Shown piece after piece: positions 27,343 through 37,059 of a DNA stretch of 64,000 nucleotides (position 1 is the first letter of the stretch; each line of letters starts with the position of its first letter). The DNA is from Halomonas caseinilytica (GTDB lineage: Bacteria; Pseudomonadota; Gammaproteobacteria; Pseudomonadales; Halomonadaceae). A program made the translations under genes and the position numbers. The stretch covers positions 248,001-312,000 of the forward strand of contig NZ_BDEP01000017.1 in the NCBI RefSeq assembly GCF_001662305.1, in the 5' to 3' direction. Below the pieces are notes generated by a model, which was not told where the DNA came from, did not search any database, and was given only the letters and a program-made list of their open reading frames with translations.

Positions 27343-28434
27343 CTAGAGCACGCCCATCGGGAAGGAACCGAGCACCTTGAGCTCGGCGGCCCGTACCTGG
27401 ACTTCCTCGAGCACCGCAGCGACACGCGGTTCGTCGCGATGCCCCTTGAAGTCGATGAAGAAGACATAATTCCAGACACCGCTGCGCGACGGCCGGGTTT
27501 CCAGGCGTGTCAGATCGATCTGGTGGCGGTGAAAGGGCTCGAGCAGGTCATGCAGCGCCCCCGGCTGATTGCGCATGGCCACCACGATCGAAGTCTTGTC
27601 GTCGCCGGACATCGGCACGTCCTGATTGCCGATGATCAGAAAGCGCGTGGAGTTGTCGGGCCGATCCTCGATCTTCTCGGCGACACGCGTCAGGCCATAA
27701 AGCTTGGCGGCCATGTCACCGGCGATGGCAGCACTGTGCCACTCGGTCTTGACCAGCCTGGCCGCCTCGGCATTGGACGACACTGGCACGCGCTCGGCCT
27801 GCGGATAATGGGCGTCCAGCCACTTGCGGCACTGCGCGAAGGACTGGGGATGCGAATAGATCCGCGACACCTTGTCACGACGCGTATTGTCGGACACCAG
27901 CAGGTGATGGTGAATGCGCAGCACGACTTCACCGCAGATGCGCATGCTCGAATCCATGAAGGAATCCAGGGTGTGATTGATCACCCCCTCGGTGGAATTT
28001 TCCACCGGCACCACACCGTAATTGACGGCACCGGCCTCCACTTCGCGGAAGACCTCGTCGATGGCCGCCATCGGCAGGCTGATCGCGCTTTCGCCGAAAT
28101 GCTTGAGCGAGGCCTGCTGGGTGAAGGTGCCCTCCGGGCCCAGATAGGCCACCTTGATCGGCTGCTCCAGCGCCAGGCAGGCGGACATGATCTCACGAAA
28201 CAGCCGCGCCATTTCCTCGCTGTCCAGCGGGCCGTCGTTGAGTTCCATGATGCGACGCAGCACCTGGGCCTCACGCTCGGGACGATAGAACACCGCCTGG
28301 GGATCGTCCTTCGTCTTGGTCTCGGCCACGCTACGGGCACATTCGGCGCGCTCGCTGATCAAGCGCATGATATCGGAATCGAGCTGGTCGATGCGCTGAC
28401 GCAGCCCTTCGAGGTCCTTGGGGGTGTCGCTCAT
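27343..28434 (-). CDS. pheA: Bifunctional chorismate mutase / prephenate dehydratase
   Basis: Converts chorismate to prephenate and then to phenylpyruvate. The 363-residue protein has an N-terminal AroQ mutase domain (LRQRIDQLDSDIMRLISERA, about 1-90) and a dehydratase domain from VAYLGPEGTFTQQA, with the NSTRFLII motif of the active site. A C-terminal ACT domain (SIVVAMRNQPGALHDLLEPF and LTRLETRPSR) carries phenylalanine feedback. Unlike Pseudomonas, no hisC homologue separates pheA from tyrA. A 173-base spacer with short repeats separates it from serC. Confidence 0.96.
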   Translation of the reverse strand: MSDTPKDLEGLRQRIDQLDSDIMRLISERAECARSVAETKTKDDPQAVFYRPEREAQVLRRIMELNDGPLDSEEMARLFREIMSACLALEQPIKVAYLGPEGTFTQQASLKHFGESAISLPMAAIDEVFREVEAGAVNYGVVPVENSTEGVINHTLDSFMDSSMRICGEVVLRIHHHLLVSDNTRRDKVSRIYSHPQSFAQCRKWLDAHYPQAERVPVSSNAEAARLVKTEWHSAAIAGDMAAKLYGLTRVAEKIEDRPDNSTRFLIIGNQDVPMSGDDKTSIVVAMRNQPGALHDLLEPFHRHQIDLTRLETRPSRSGVWNYVFFIDFKGHRDEPRVAAVLEEVQVRAAELKVLGSFPMGVL

Positions 28435-28469
28435 CGGTTTCCCCTGATTATCAAATTCTTGCCTATACC

Positions 28470-28509
<40 letters not shown>

Positions 28510-28607
28510 GCCAGAAAATACCCCCGAAACTTCCGGGACAAGGTTTTTTGTTTTTCTTACAGCTTAAAGCTTATGACTTACAGCTCCCGGCGCAGCCGGG
28601 TCAGGTT

Positions 28608-29726
28608 TCAGCCCCTGCGCTTCTCGAAATCGGCCATGAAGTCCACCAGAGCCTCCACCGCTGCTTCCGGCACCGCATTGTAGAGGCTCGCCCGCATGCC
28701 ACCGACACTGCGATGGCCCTTGAGATTGAGCAGTCCGGCTTCCTCGCTTTCGGCCAGGAAGGCGTCTTCCAGCCGTGAATCGGCCAGCACGAACGGCACG
28801 TTCATGCGTGAGCGATTGCGAGGCGCGATCGGGTTCGAGTAGAACTCGCTGGCATCGATGGCCGCGTAGAGCCTGGCCGCCTTGCGATCGTTGATGGCAC
28901 TCATGGCGGCCAGGCCACCGATATCGTCCTTCAACCACTGGAAGACCAGCCCCGCCAGATACCAGCTGTAGGTCGCCGGCGTATTGATCATCGACCCCGC
29001 CTCGGCCAGGGCCCGATAGCTGAACAGACTGGGCATGTCGGCGCGCCCCTGGTCCAGCAGATCGTCGCGCACGATGGCCACCACCAGCCCGGCCGGGCCG
29101 ATGTTCTTCTGGGCGCCGGCATAGATGACCCCGAAGCGGGACACGTCCAGCGGACCGGACAGGATGCTGGACGACATGTCACAGGCCAGCGGCACTTCGC
29201 GACCGTCGGGGCGACGCAGCTCTCCTGCGTCGTTGCCGGGAATGTAGTCGAACTCCAGCCCGCCGATAGTCTCGTTCGCGGTGTAATGCAGGTAGGCCGC
29301 ATCCGACGACAGCACGATGTCCTCTGGGCGCGGCACGGCCGTATGGCCATTGGCTTCGCTGGAAGCCGCCACCGCCGCGTCACCGAACAGGTGACGCGCT
29401 TCCTTGATGGCCTTGCTGCCCCAGATACCGGTCTGCACGAAATTGGCGGTCCCGCCGGCACCCAGCAGGTTATAGGGCAAGGCGGCGAACTGCTGGGTCG
29501 CCCCGCCCTGAGTGAACAGCACCCGATAGTTGTCGGGGATCGCCAGCAGGTCGCGCAGGTCGCGTTCGGCCTGTTCGGCAATGGCCACATAGTCGCCGGA
29601 ACGATGGCTCATCTCCATGACCGAGAGGCCACGCCCCCCGTAATCCAGCATTTCCTCGCGAGCTCGCGCCAGAACCGCTTCCGGCAGCGCAGCTGGCCCA
29701 GCGCAGAAATTGTAATGACGTGTCAT
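28608..29726 (-). CDS. serC: Phosphoserine aminotransferase
   Basis: PLP-dependent transaminase of serine synthesis, and also the 4-phosphohydroxythreonine step of vitamin B6 synthesis. The 372-residue protein begins MTRHYNFCAGPAALPEAV and has the phosphate-binding loop TQGGATQQF. The PLP lysine lies in YAGAQKNIGPAGL, and the C-terminus is GHRSVGGMRASLYNAV. ATG 29726 is chosen because it is the family start; a longer in-frame ORF reaching 29828 overlaps gyrA. It follows gyrA by 19 bases, as in Pseudomonas. Confidence 0.96.
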   Translation of the reverse strand: MTRHYNFCAGPAALPEAVLARAREEMLDYGGRGLSVMEMSHRSGDYVAIAEQAERDLRDLLAIPDNYRVLFTQGGATQQFAALPYNLLGAGGTANFVQTGIWGSKAIKEARHLFGDAAVAASSEANGHTAVPRPEDIVLSSDAAYLHYTANETIGGLEFDYIPGNDAGELRRPDGREVPLACDMSSSILSGPLDVSRFGVIYAGAQKNIGPAGLVVAIVRDDLLDQGRADMPSLFSYRALAEAGSMINTPATYSWYLAGLVFQWLKDDIGGLAAMSAINDRKAARLYAAIDASEFYSNPIAPRNRSRMNVPFVLADSRLEDAFLAESEEAGLLNLKGHRSVGGMRASLYNAVPEAAVEALVDFMADFEKRRG

Positions 29727-29745
29727 CAGCGTTGTCTGTCCTTCT

Positions 29746-32436
29746 TCACTCGTCCGAGGGTTCTGTCGTGTCGTTCTCGCCGTCCGTCCCGGCCGGCGCC
29801 TCTTCATCGAGCTCGCCTTCCACGGCATCCGTTGCCTCCGGCTCGTCGATACGGACCGTCTTGACCAGCGACTCGCTTTCGCCCAGACGAATCAGCATGA
29901 CGCCCTGGGTGTTGCGCGACGAAATGGAGACCTCATCGACCCGCGTGCGCACCAGAGTGCCCTTGTCGGTGATCAGCATCATCTCGTCGGAGGCGTAGAC
30001 CTGCATGGCGGCAACCAGAGAACCGTTGCGCTCGCTCGTCTGCATGGCGATCACCCCCTGGCCACCGCGACCGCGCAAGGGGAATTCCTCGAGGCGAGTG
30101 CGCTTGCCGTAGCCGTTCTCCGAGGCGGTGAGGATATAGATCTGCCCTGTGTCGAGGGTCTCGTCGTGGCCTGCTTCCTCGCGGTTCTGATCCTCGGCAT
30201 CGATATGCTGACTGCGCGGAATGATCAGGCTGATCACCTCGGCGCCATCGAGCAGGCGCATGCCGCGCACGCCGCGTGCGGTCCGCCCCATGGCGCGGAC
30301 ATCGGATTCCTCGAAACGAATCGCCTTGCCGTTGGACGAGAGCAGCATGGCATGGTCGGAGCCGCTGGTGATGGCCGCCCCCACCAGGCGATCGCCCTCT
30401 TCCAGGTCGATGGCGATCAGGCCCACGCTGCGCGGCCGCGAGAACTGCGCCAGGCTGGTGCGCTTGACCGTGCCCCTGGCAGTAGCGAAGAAGATATAGC
30501 AATCCGGATCGTAATCGTGCACCGGCAGGATGGCGTTGATCGACTCATCCTCTTCCAGCGGCAGCAGGTTGACCAGGGGCTTGCCTCGGGACCCCCGGCT
30601 CGCCGCCGGCATCTCGTAGACCTTCAACCAGTAGACCTTGCCGCGGTTGGAGAACAGCAGCACGGTGTCGTGGGTCGAGGCCACCTGCAGGTGCTCGATG
30701 ACGTCCTCGTCCTTCATGGCCGTGGCCGACTTGCCACGCCCACCGCGACGCTGGGCCTGGTAGTCGGAAAGCGGCTGGGTCTTGGCGTAACCCGAGCGAG
30801 ACACCGTGACCACCATGTCTTCCTCGGCGATCAGATCCTCGATGGACAGATCCAGGTGACTGGCCTGGATCTCGGTGCGGCGCGTCTCGCCGAACTGGTC
30901 GCGTACGGCCACCAGTTCCTCGCGGATCACTTCCAGAAGGCGATCGGCGGACGCCAGAATAGCGGTGAGCTCGGCGATCTTCTCCAGAATGCCCAGGTAC
31001 TCGTCGAGCAGCTTCTCGGTTTCCAGGCCGGTCAGGCGATGCAGGCGCAGCTCGAGGATCGCCTGGGCCTGGGCCGGCGAGAGGCGGTATTGCGTGCCTG
31101 CCGTATCCAGCCCGAAGCCTTCCTCCAGGTCCTCGGGCTTGCAGGAGGTAGCACCGGCGCGCTCCAGCATCCCGGTCACCTGGCCGGGGGCCCAGGTCCT
31201 GTCGAGCAGCTTCTCCTTGGCCTCACTGGCCGACGGCGAGCCCTTGATCAGCTCGATCACCTCGTCGATATTGGAGATCGCGACCGTCAGGCCCTCGAGA
31301 ATATGGCCACGTTCCCGGGCCTTCTTGAGCTCGAACAGGGTCCGGCGGGTCACCACCTCGCGGCGGTGACGAATGAATGCCTCGAGCACCTCCTTGAGGT
31401 TGAGCGTGCGAGGCTCACCGCCATCCAGGGCCACCATGTTGATGCCGAAGACGTTTTGAAGCTGCGTCTGAGCAAAGAGGTTGTTGACCACGACCTCGCC
31501 GGACTCGCCGCGCTTGATTTCGATGACGACCCGGAGCCCTTCCTTGTCGGACTCGTCGCGCAGCTCGGCAATGCCATCGATGCGCTTTTCCTTGACCAGC
31601 TCGGCGATCTTCTCGATCAACCGAGCCTTGTTCACCTGATACGGCAGTTCGGTGATGATGATATGGTCGCGGCCGGTCTTCTCGTCATGCTCGATGGTGT
31701 GGCGAGCACGGACATAGATGCGGCCACGGCCGGTACGATAGGCCTCGAGAATCCCGGCCCGGCCGTTGATGATGCCCCCGGTGGGGAAATCCGGCCCGGG
31801 GATGTACTCCATGAGGTCATCGACAGACAGGGTGTAATCGTCGATCAAGGCCAGGCAGCCATCGATCACCTCCACCATGTTGTGTGGCGGAATATTGGTC
31901 GCCATGCCCACGGCGATACCCGAGGAGCCATTGACCAGCAGGTTGGGCAGCTTGGTCGGCAGCACCTCCGGGATGCGCTCGGTACCATCGTAGTTGTCGA
32001 CCCAGTCGACGGTATCCTTCTCCAGATCCGCCAGCAGCTCGTGCGCCAGGCGCGCCATGCGCACCTCGGTGTAACGCATGGCGGCTGCATTGTCGCCATC
32101 GATGGAACCGAAGTTGCCCTGGCCATCGACCAGCACGTGACGCATCGAGAAGTCCTGCGCCATGCGCACGATGGTGTCGTAGACGGCGCTGTCACCGTGA
32201 GGGTGATACTTACCGATCACATCGCCGACGACACGCGCCGACTTCTTGTAGGCCTTGTTCCAGTCATTGCCGAGCTCGTGCATCGCGTACAGCACGCGCC
32301 GATGCACGGGCTTGAGGCCATCGCGCACGTCGGGCAGCGCACGGCCAATGATCACGCTCATCGCGTAATCGAGGTACGATTGCTTGAGCTCGTCCTCGAT
32401 GTTGACTGGCAGAATCTCTCTGGCGATGTCACCCAT
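29746..32436 (-). CDS. gyrA: DNA gyrase subunit A
   Basis: Breakage-reunion subunit of type II topoisomerase that introduces negative supercoils. The 896-residue protein aligns without gaps to E. coli GyrA over its first 120 residues. It has the quinolone-resistance region [15 protein letters not shown] with serine and aspartate at the positions equivalent to S83 and D87 (wild-type state), and the catalytic tyrosine in [13 protein letters not shown]-terminal beta-pinwheel carries the GyrA-box-like RRGGRGKSA, and the tail is acidic. ATG 32436 ([16 protein letters not shown]) is the family start. First gene of the minus-strand superoperon. Confidence 0.98.
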   Translation of the reverse strand: MGDIAREILPVNIEDELKQSYLDYAMSVIIGRALPDVRDGLKPVHRRVLYAMHELGNDWNKAYKKSARVVGDVIGKYHPHGDSAVYDTIVRMAQDFSMRHVLVDGQGNFGSIDGDNAAAMRYTEVRMARLAHELLADLEKDTVDWVDNYDGTERIPEVLPTKLPNLLVNGSSGIAVGMATNIPPHNMVEVIDGCLALIDDYTLSVDDLMEYIPGPDFPTGGIINGRAGILEAYRTGRGRIYVRARHTIEHDEKTGRDHIIITELPYQVNKARLIEKIAELVKEKRIDGIAELRDESDKEGLRVVIEIKRGESGEVVVNNLFAQTQLQNVFGINMVALDGGEPRTLNLKEVLEAFIRHRREVVTRRTLFELKKARERGHILEGLTVAISNIDEVIELIKGSPSASEAKEKLLDRTWAPGQVTGMLERAGATSCKPEDLEEGFGLDTAGTQYRLSPAQAQAILELRLHRLTGLETEKLLDEYLGILEKIAELTAILASADRLLEVIREELVAVRDQFGETRRTEIQASHLDLSIEDLIAEEDMVVTVSRSGYAKTQPLSDYQAQRRGGRGKSATAMKDEDVIEHLQVASTHDTVLLFSNRGKVYWLKVYEMPAASRGSRGKPLVNLLPLEEDESINAILPVHDYDPDCYIFFATARGTVKRTSLAQFSRPRSVGLIAIDLEEGDRLVGAAITSGSDHAMLLSSNGKAIRFEESDVRAMGRTARGVRGMRLLDGAEVISLIIPRSQHIDAEDQNREEAGHDETLDTGQIYILTASENGYGKRTRLEEFPLRGRGGQGVIAMQTSERNGSLVAAMQVYASDEMMLITDKGTLVRTRVDEVSISSRNTQGVMLIRLGESESLVKTVRIDEPEATDAVEGELDEEAPAGTDGENDTTEPSDE

Positions 32437-32634
32437 GGGTCGTCGAATCCTTTGCACTGCGACAGGTAAGCGCGTCACGAGGCCGTGACACAGGGAGCGC
32501 CACCGTCAAACGACGACATGGGCAAGGCAAGGCACCTGGCGGCAAGCCCTTCGGCCCCCGCCTGACGGCACGTCATGCGCCTCACCCTTCCGTCAAGTCT
32601 CCGGCGACTCCCTGGCGCGTCATATCAGCGCCAC

Positions 32635-32664
32635 ATCATACCATTCCGGGCGAGGCAAAGCAGC
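32635..32664 (-). promoter_or_regulatory. Candidate gyrA promoter with extended -10
   Basis: On the minus strand TATGAT (32640-32635) is preceded directly by TGG, giving the TGN extended -10 pattern; a poor -35 candidate CTGCTT lies 17 bases further upstream. Transcription would start about 190 bases before the gyrA ATG. The rest of the 231-base spacer shows no better candidate by eye. Confidence 0.35.
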
Positions 32665-32667
32665 GTG

Positions 32668-33090
32668 CTATTGCGCGATTACCAGCGGCGCCATGACATC
32701 ACGCAATTCTCCCTCGATGGCAACGGCCTTGTTGCTCTTCACATCGAGCAGCACGAAGGTGAGATCGGCGCTGGCCACCAGCTTGTCATCCCTGTCGCGG
32801 CGCACCTCCTGATGCATCCGAGCGCTGCGGGTTCCGAGCTCGGCAAGAGCGGTGATCACCGTCAGATCATCGCCGGCCAGGGCCGCGCGCCGATAGTCGA
32901 TATTCAGATTGACGGCCACGAAGGCCACATCGCCACGCTGGATGACACCCGCCAGGTCGGTTCGCTCGTCGAAATAGGCCCAGCGCCCCTCTTCAAGGAA
33001 TTCCAGATAACGGGCATTGTTGACGTGTCCGTAGCCATCCAGGTGATATCCCCGGACACGCAATCCTACGGTGGAGAAACGGGAATCCAT
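32668..33090 (-). CDS. Hotdog-fold acyl-CoA thioesterase (YbgC/FadM type)
   Basis: The 140-residue protein has the 4-hydroxybenzoyl-CoA thioesterase pattern, with catalytic-loop sequence GYHLDGYGHVNNARYLEFLEE (the aspartate of the family is in HLDGYGHVNN), followed by VNLNIDYRRAALAGDDLTV. Members hydrolyse acyl-CoA esters in fatty-acid turnover. ATG 33090 is preferred because AGAGG lies ten bases upstream; a GTG at 33099 would sit almost on that Shine-Dalgarno sequence. It is divergent from rdgC, with a PsrA-like palindrome in the shared upstream region. Confidence 0.85.
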   Translation of the reverse strand: MDSRFSTVGLRVRGYHLDGYGHVNNARYLEFLEEGRWAYFDERTDLAGVIQRGDVAFVAVNLNIDYRRAALAGDDLTVITALAELGTRSARMHQEVRRDRDDKLVASADLTFVLLDVKSNKAVAIEGELRDVMAPLVIAQ

Positions 33091-33144
33091 GCGTGACACC
33101 TCTTGTCGAGAAAGCCTTGATTCTAGTCACCCCCTCGCCACCCT

Positions 33145-33162
33145 TTCAAACTCTCGTTTGAA
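33145..33162. promoter_or_regulatory. PsrA-like operator between the thioesterase gene and rdgC
   Basis: The sequence TTCAAACTCTCGTTTGAA is a perfect seven-base inverted repeat around a four-base spacer. Its core CAAAC-N4-GTTTG fits the published consensus for PsrA, the fatty-acid-responsive TetR regulator of Pseudomonas ([G/C]AAAC-N2-4-GTTT[G/C]). It lies 54 bases upstream of the thioesterase ATG and 80 bases upstream of rdgC. Confidence 0.55.
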
Positions 33163-33242
33163 TGGACTTTCCCGCGTACGCCGCTGGCACCGCCGCCTCC
33201 CTTTCGCCATAATGTGCGTCCTTTGCATGCAGGAAAGGCTCC

Positions 33243-34175
33243 ATGTGGTTCAAGCACTTGCACCTCTATCGCCTGCACGGCGCCCCCGAACTCGACCCGG
33301 CCGATCTGGAAGCGGCACTGGACGCGCAAGCCTTCCGTCCGCTGGGAGGTAGTGAAGCGCGTCGCCTTGGTTGGTGCGCTCCCGCCGGACGCGCCGGCAC
33401 TCAGCGACTGCACGAGCTGCAGGGCCAGCGGCTGCTGACCGCCCTGCGCCAGGAACGGCTCCTGCCGGCCGCCGTGGTACGCGAAGAGCTCGAGGAGCGC
33501 GTGGATGCGCTCGAGACCGCTGAAGGTCGCAAGCTGAGGCGCCAGGAAAAGCTCACCCTCAAAGAACAGATCTACGAGGAACTGCTGCCTCGCGCCTTTG
33601 TGCGCAGCCAGAAAGTCGATCTCTGGTGGGACACGCAACGAGCCTTGATCGCGGTCAACACGAGCAGCCGCAAGCGAGCCGAAGAAGTGCTCGACCTGCT
33701 GCGCGAGACCCTGGGCAGTCTCCGCGTCACGCCTCTGGCGAGTCAGACGCTGCCCATGCGCGCCATGACGACCTGGCTGGGCGACCCGGCCTCACGGCCC
33801 ACCGACCTCCAGCTCGGCGATCAGGTGGAACTCAAGGCCAAGGGCGATGACGGGGTGCTCCGCGCCCGCCAGGTGGATCTGGACAGCGATGAAATCCAGC
33901 AGTTGCTCGAAGGCGGCCGGCAGGCCAGCAGACTGGCCTTGGCCATCGAAGGCCGGCTGAGCTTCGTGCTGCATGACGACCTGGCCGTAAAGAACCTGAA
34001 TTTCGACGATGCCCTGCTCGACGAAGCTTCCCAGTCGGATGATGGCGACGACGCCCTGGTGCGACTGGAGACCGACTTCCTGCTGATGACCCAGGCACTG
34101 GCCGAGAGCATCGAGCGACTGCTCGTCTGGCTGGGCGGGGAAGCCAACTCGACCCATGACGCCCCATCCGCATGA
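33243..34175 (+). CDS. rdgC: Recombination-associated protein RdgC
   Basis: Ring-shaped DNA-binding protein that limits RecA filament activity and is linked to replication restart. The 310-residue protein (E. coli 303) begins MWFKHLHLYRLHGAPELD and contains the family segments LLPAAVVREELEERV, LKEQIYEELLPRAFVRSQ, then VDLWWDTQRALIAVNTSS. The middle has MTTWLGD and the C-terminal region LNFDDALLDEA. ATG 33243 is chosen for the conserved start. An acyltransferase gene follows on the same strand after 25 bases. Confidence 0.94.
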   Translation: MWFKHLHLYRLHGAPELDPADLEAALDAQAFRPLGGSEARRLGWCAPAGRAGTQRLHELQGQRLLTALRQERLLPAAVVREELEERVDALETAEGRKLRRQEKLTLKEQIYEELLPRAFVRSQKVDLWWDTQRALIAVNTSSRKRAEEVLDLLRETLGSLRVTPLASQTLPMRAMTTWLGDPASRPTDLQLGDQVELKAKGDDGVLRARQVDLDSDEIQQLLEGGRQASRLALAIEGRLSFVLHDDLAVKNLNFDDALLDEASQSDDGDDALVRLETDFLLMTQALAESIERLLVWLGGEANSTHDAPSA

Positions 34176-34200
34176 CCGACACCGACCACGGCCGCATCCA

Positions 34201-35364
34201 ATGAACAACACGCAAGCGACACTCTCCGACGATCCATGGGCCGAGATTCGCCCCTACCAGGACGAGGAGGTGGCCGATGTCCTCGCACGGCTGGCCAGGG
34301 ATCCGGAGCTGCTGGATGCCCTCACCCGCTTCCGGCTGCCACGCCTGGCCCGGCTGATGCCCCGCCTGTCCCGCACCATTGCCAGCGTCGCCATCCGCCG
34401 CGAGGTGCGTGGCGTCAGCGACATCAGGGCCTTTCAGGACCGCATCGCCGGCTACATGCAGCGCATGATCCGCAACTCGACCACAGACTTTCGCGCCGAT
34501 GGCCTGGAGCAGCTGGACCCGCGAACCGCCTACCTGTTCATCGGCAACCACCGCGACATCTCGCTCGATCCGGCCTTCGTCAACTACGCCCTCTATCTCG
34601 CGGAACGCGACACGGTGCGCATCGCCATCGGCGACAATCTCCTCCAGAAGCCATACGTCAATGACCTGATGCGCCTCAACAAGAGCTTCATCGTGCCACG
34701 CAGTGCTCGCGGCAAACGGGCCATGCTGGCCGCCTACCAGAAGCTTTCCGCCTACATTCGCCACTCCATCATCGAAGACAACCATTCGATCTGGATGGCC
34801 CAGCGCGAAGGCCGCGCCAAGGACGGCATCGACCAGACCGACCCGGCGATCATCAAGATGCTGACCATGGCAAGGCGAGGCGCCGAACGCCAGGCAAGCA
34901 CCGGTGACGCCATCGCCGAACTGCGCCTGGTGCCGGTATCGATCAGCTACGAATACGATCCCTGCGATATCCAGAAAGCCCGGGAACTGCACGCCGTCAA
35001 CGCCAGCGGCAACTACGAGAAGAGCGAATTCGAGGACATTCGCTCCATCGTCGCCGGCATCACCGGCCAGAAAGGCCGCGTGCACCTGCGTTTCGGCACC
35101 CCGCTGAACGCCGACTTCGACACTCCCGAAGCCGTGGCTGAGGAGATCGACCGCCAGGTACTCGCGGGCTATCATCTGTTTCCCAGCCACTTTCTGGCAC
35201 TCGAGGCCCTGGGCGATGCCCCGCACCTGCTCGACATGAGCGAGGTCACCGATGCCGACCGCGCCCGCTTCCAGGCTCGCCTGGCCGACGTTCCCGAGGA
35301 ACTGCGCGACTGGTGGCTGGCTCAGTACGCCAATCCGGTACGCAACCGCGCCGCCAGGGAGTGA
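34201..35364 (+). CDS. 1-acylglycerol-3-phosphate acyltransferase-like protein
   Basis: The 387-residue protein contains the acyltransferase block I sequence FIGNHRDISLDPAFVNYAL at about 115-133, block II-like RLNKSFIVPRSARGK, and a later block with IWMAQREGRAKDG (acidic EGR motif for phosphate binding). This is the PlsC-superfamily layout, but the block I spacing is His-Arg-Asp-Ile-Ser-Leu-Asp rather than the usual H-X4-D. No membrane helices are obvious. It probably transfers acyl chains to a glycerol-phosphate or related lipid; the substrate is not known. ATG 34201 is chosen because the upstream extension from 34156 overlaps rdgC and is His/Pro-rich. Confidence 0.75.
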   Translation: MNNTQATLSDDPWAEIRPYQDEEVADVLARLARDPELLDALTRFRLPRLARLMPRLSRTIASVAIRREVRGVSDIRAFQDRIAGYMQRMIRNSTTDFRADGLEQLDPRTAYLFIGNHRDISLDPAFVNYALYLAERDTVRIAIGDNLLQKPYVNDLMRLNKSFIVPRSARGKRAMLAAYQKLSAYIRHSIIEDNHSIWMAQREGRAKDGIDQTDPAIIKMLTMARRGAERQASTGDAIAELRLVPVSISYEYDPCDIQKARELHAVNASGNYEKSEFEDIRSIVAGITGQKGRVHLRFGTPLNADFDTPEAVAEEIDRQVLAGYHLFPSHFLALEALGDAPHLLDMSEVTDADRARFQARLADVPEELRDWWLAQYANPVRNRAARE

Positions 35365-35370
35365 CGCCCC

Positions 35371-36534
35371 ATGACCGCCATCCAGGAGCGTTCGACACAG
35401 GCCCGCGAAGCCCACAAGGTCACACTGATCGGCGCCGCTATCGACCTGGTGGTGGGCCTGGCCAAGCTGGTCGCCGGCTGGCTGGTCGGCTCGGCGGCCC
35501 TGATCGCCGACGGCATTCATTCCTTTTCCGATATCGTCACCGACCTCTTCGTGATCGCAGCCACTCACTTCGGCCGCCAGGCGCCGGACGACGACCACCC
35601 CTATGGCCACGGGCGCATCGAGACCCTGGCCACCCTGTGGCTCGGCGGCATGCTGATCTTCATCGCCGGCGGCATCGCCTGGGCCAGCCTGACCCGCTTG
35701 CTGTCCGGCGATGTCTCCACGGCGCCCGGCTTCTGGGCCATCGGCGTCGCCCTCGTCGCCCTGCTGGCCAAGGAGTGGATCTTTCGCTATACCCTGCGCA
35801 TCGCCAGGCACATCGACTCACGGCTGCTCGAGGCGAATGCCTGGCATTCCCGCTCCGACGCTCTCTCGACACTGGTCGTGCTGATCGGCCTGCTGGCCTC
35901 TCAGGTCGGGATCGGCTGGATGGATGCCGCCGCGGCCATCGTGGTCGGCGTGATGGTCGGCCAGGTAGGCGGCCGCCTGCTGTGGGAGTCCGGCCAGGAG
36001 CTGGTCGACACCGCCCTGCCCGAGGATGACCAGCGCACCCTCCACGACACCGCCATGCAGGTCCCCGGCGTCGAAGGCGTGCACGATCTCCGTACGCGCC
36101 GGATCGGGGGCGAAGTGCTGCTCGACCTGCACATCGTGGTGCCCCCCAGAGTGACGGTCTCCGAGGCCCACGAGATCGGCAACGCCGTCAGCCGCCGATT
36201 GCGCGATGTCTTCCCCAACCTGTTCGATGTCACCTTCCATATCGACCCCCAGGACGATGCCGGCGAGACCGAACACAGCTTGCGCCCCGGCCTGCCCTTG
36301 CGTGCCGATATCGAAGGCATTCTGGATGAGGCCTGGCATGGCATCGCGGCCTGGCACGATCGCGTGGCGCTGGACCTGCACTACATCGATGATCATGTCG
36401 ATGTCTCGATCTACCTCCACGCCCTGCCCGAGGGCCAGAGTCTCGACGATGCCGCCCAGGCGCTTCGCGACGCCTCACATTCGCTGACCTGGGTGGGCCG
36501 CCTGCGGGTCTGGCAAGGACCGGGCAAGGGCTGA
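35371..36534 (+). CDS. Cation diffusion facilitator family divalent metal exporter
   Basis: The 387-residue protein has six predicted membrane helices in residues 15-205 and a cytoplasmic C-terminal domain. Metal-site residues are visible in ALIADGIHSFSDIVTD (helix II) and AWHSRSDALSTLVV (helix V), with the HPYGHGRIETLATL loop, as in FieF/MamM proteins that export Zn(II), Fe(II) or Mn(II) against protons. The C-terminal domain begins near LHDTAMQVPGVEGVHDLRTR and carries an extra domain-like repeat (ILDEAWHGIAAWHDRVALDL), making the protein longer than FieF (300). It follows the acyltransferase by six bases, so co-transcription is likely. Confidence 0.88.
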   Translation: MTAIQERSTQAREAHKVTLIGAAIDLVVGLAKLVAGWLVGSAALIADGIHSFSDIVTDLFVIAATHFGRQAPDDDHPYGHGRIETLATLWLGGMLIFIAGGIAWASLTRLLSGDVSTAPGFWAIGVALVALLAKEWIFRYTLRIARHIDSRLLEANAWHSRSDALSTLVVLIGLLASQVGIGWMDAAAAIVVGVMVGQVGGRLLWESGQELVDTALPEDDQRTLHDTAMQVPGVEGVHDLRTRRIGGEVLLDLHIVVPPRVTVSEAHEIGNAVSRRLRDVFPNLFDVTFHIDPQDDAGETEHSLRPGLPLRADIEGILDEAWHGIAAWHDRVALDLHYIDDHVDVSIYLHALPEGQSLDDAAQALRDASHSLTWVGRLRVWQGPGKG

Positions 36535-36664
36535 ACGCAGGCCCATGGTTGGCCATGGGGCCGGCCCGGCGCCAGAAGATACTTGCACTCGAGAGATGCC
36601 ATCCCGGGTGCCAATCATGATATCGTGCCGCAAGGTAATGACCGTCGCGTACAAGGAGAACGCC

Positions 36665-36946
36665 ATGTCCTCATCGGAGATTCAGAAAACCCGTGTCATC
36701 AATGAGCTACGCGGCTTCATCAAGAAACTGCTGCAGGACCCCCGAATCACCGAGCAATCCCTGGAGATCGCGCGTCGGGAGCTCAGCGAAGGCGAGCAGT
36801 CGGATGTCATGGCCCGTATCGCCAATCGGATCTCGGAGACCACCAGCGTGCACATCCCGGACGATCCCGCCGACCACTCCGAAGCCGACAAGCTGTTCCT
36901 CGAGTTGCTCAAGGAAGTCGTGAGCGAGGAACAGGCCCTCTACTAA
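36665..36946 (+). CDS. Small helical protein of unknown function
   Basis: The 93-residue acidic soluble protein begins MSSSEIQKTRVINELRGFIKK; it has no Cys and no membrane segment. The sequence (LQDPRITEQSLEIARRELSE then TTSVHIPDDPADHSEADKLF) suggests a helical bundle with a short extended middle. I do not recognise a domain. It has a strong AAGGAG ribosome-binding site six bases before ATG 36665; in-frame upstream Met codons lack one. It stands alone between the metal exporter and thiI and is followed by a hairpin. Confidence 0.75.
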   Translation: MSSSEIQKTRVINELRGFIKKLLQDPRITEQSLEIARRELSEGEQSDVMARIANRISETTSVHIPDDPADHSEADKLFLELLKEVVSEEQALY

Positions 36947-36980
36947 GCACCCCAAGCCAAGCGCGCAACACCAGCGGAAC

Positions 36981-37002
36981 GGCCCTCGCTCAGCAGAGGG
37001 CC
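36981..37002 (+). terminator. Hairpin after the 93-residue protein gene
   Basis: GGCCCTC (36981-36987) and GAGGGCC (36996-37002) form a seven-base perfect stem with an eight-base loop, 35 bases past the stop codon. There is no T tract on the plus strand, so it may act as an mRNA 3'-end structure rather than a classic terminator. thiI starts 58 bases later. Confidence 0.35.
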
Positions 37003-37059
37003 TGCGCAACCACGCCTCGACTGGTAGAATGCCGCGACATTTACTGCTCGCATCGCCGC

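Noticed and set aside
30166-32469. 767-codon open frame opposite gyrA.
   Set aside because: Mirror frame of gyrA caused by codon bias in GC-rich DNA, with low-complexity His/Asp/Gly-rich translation.
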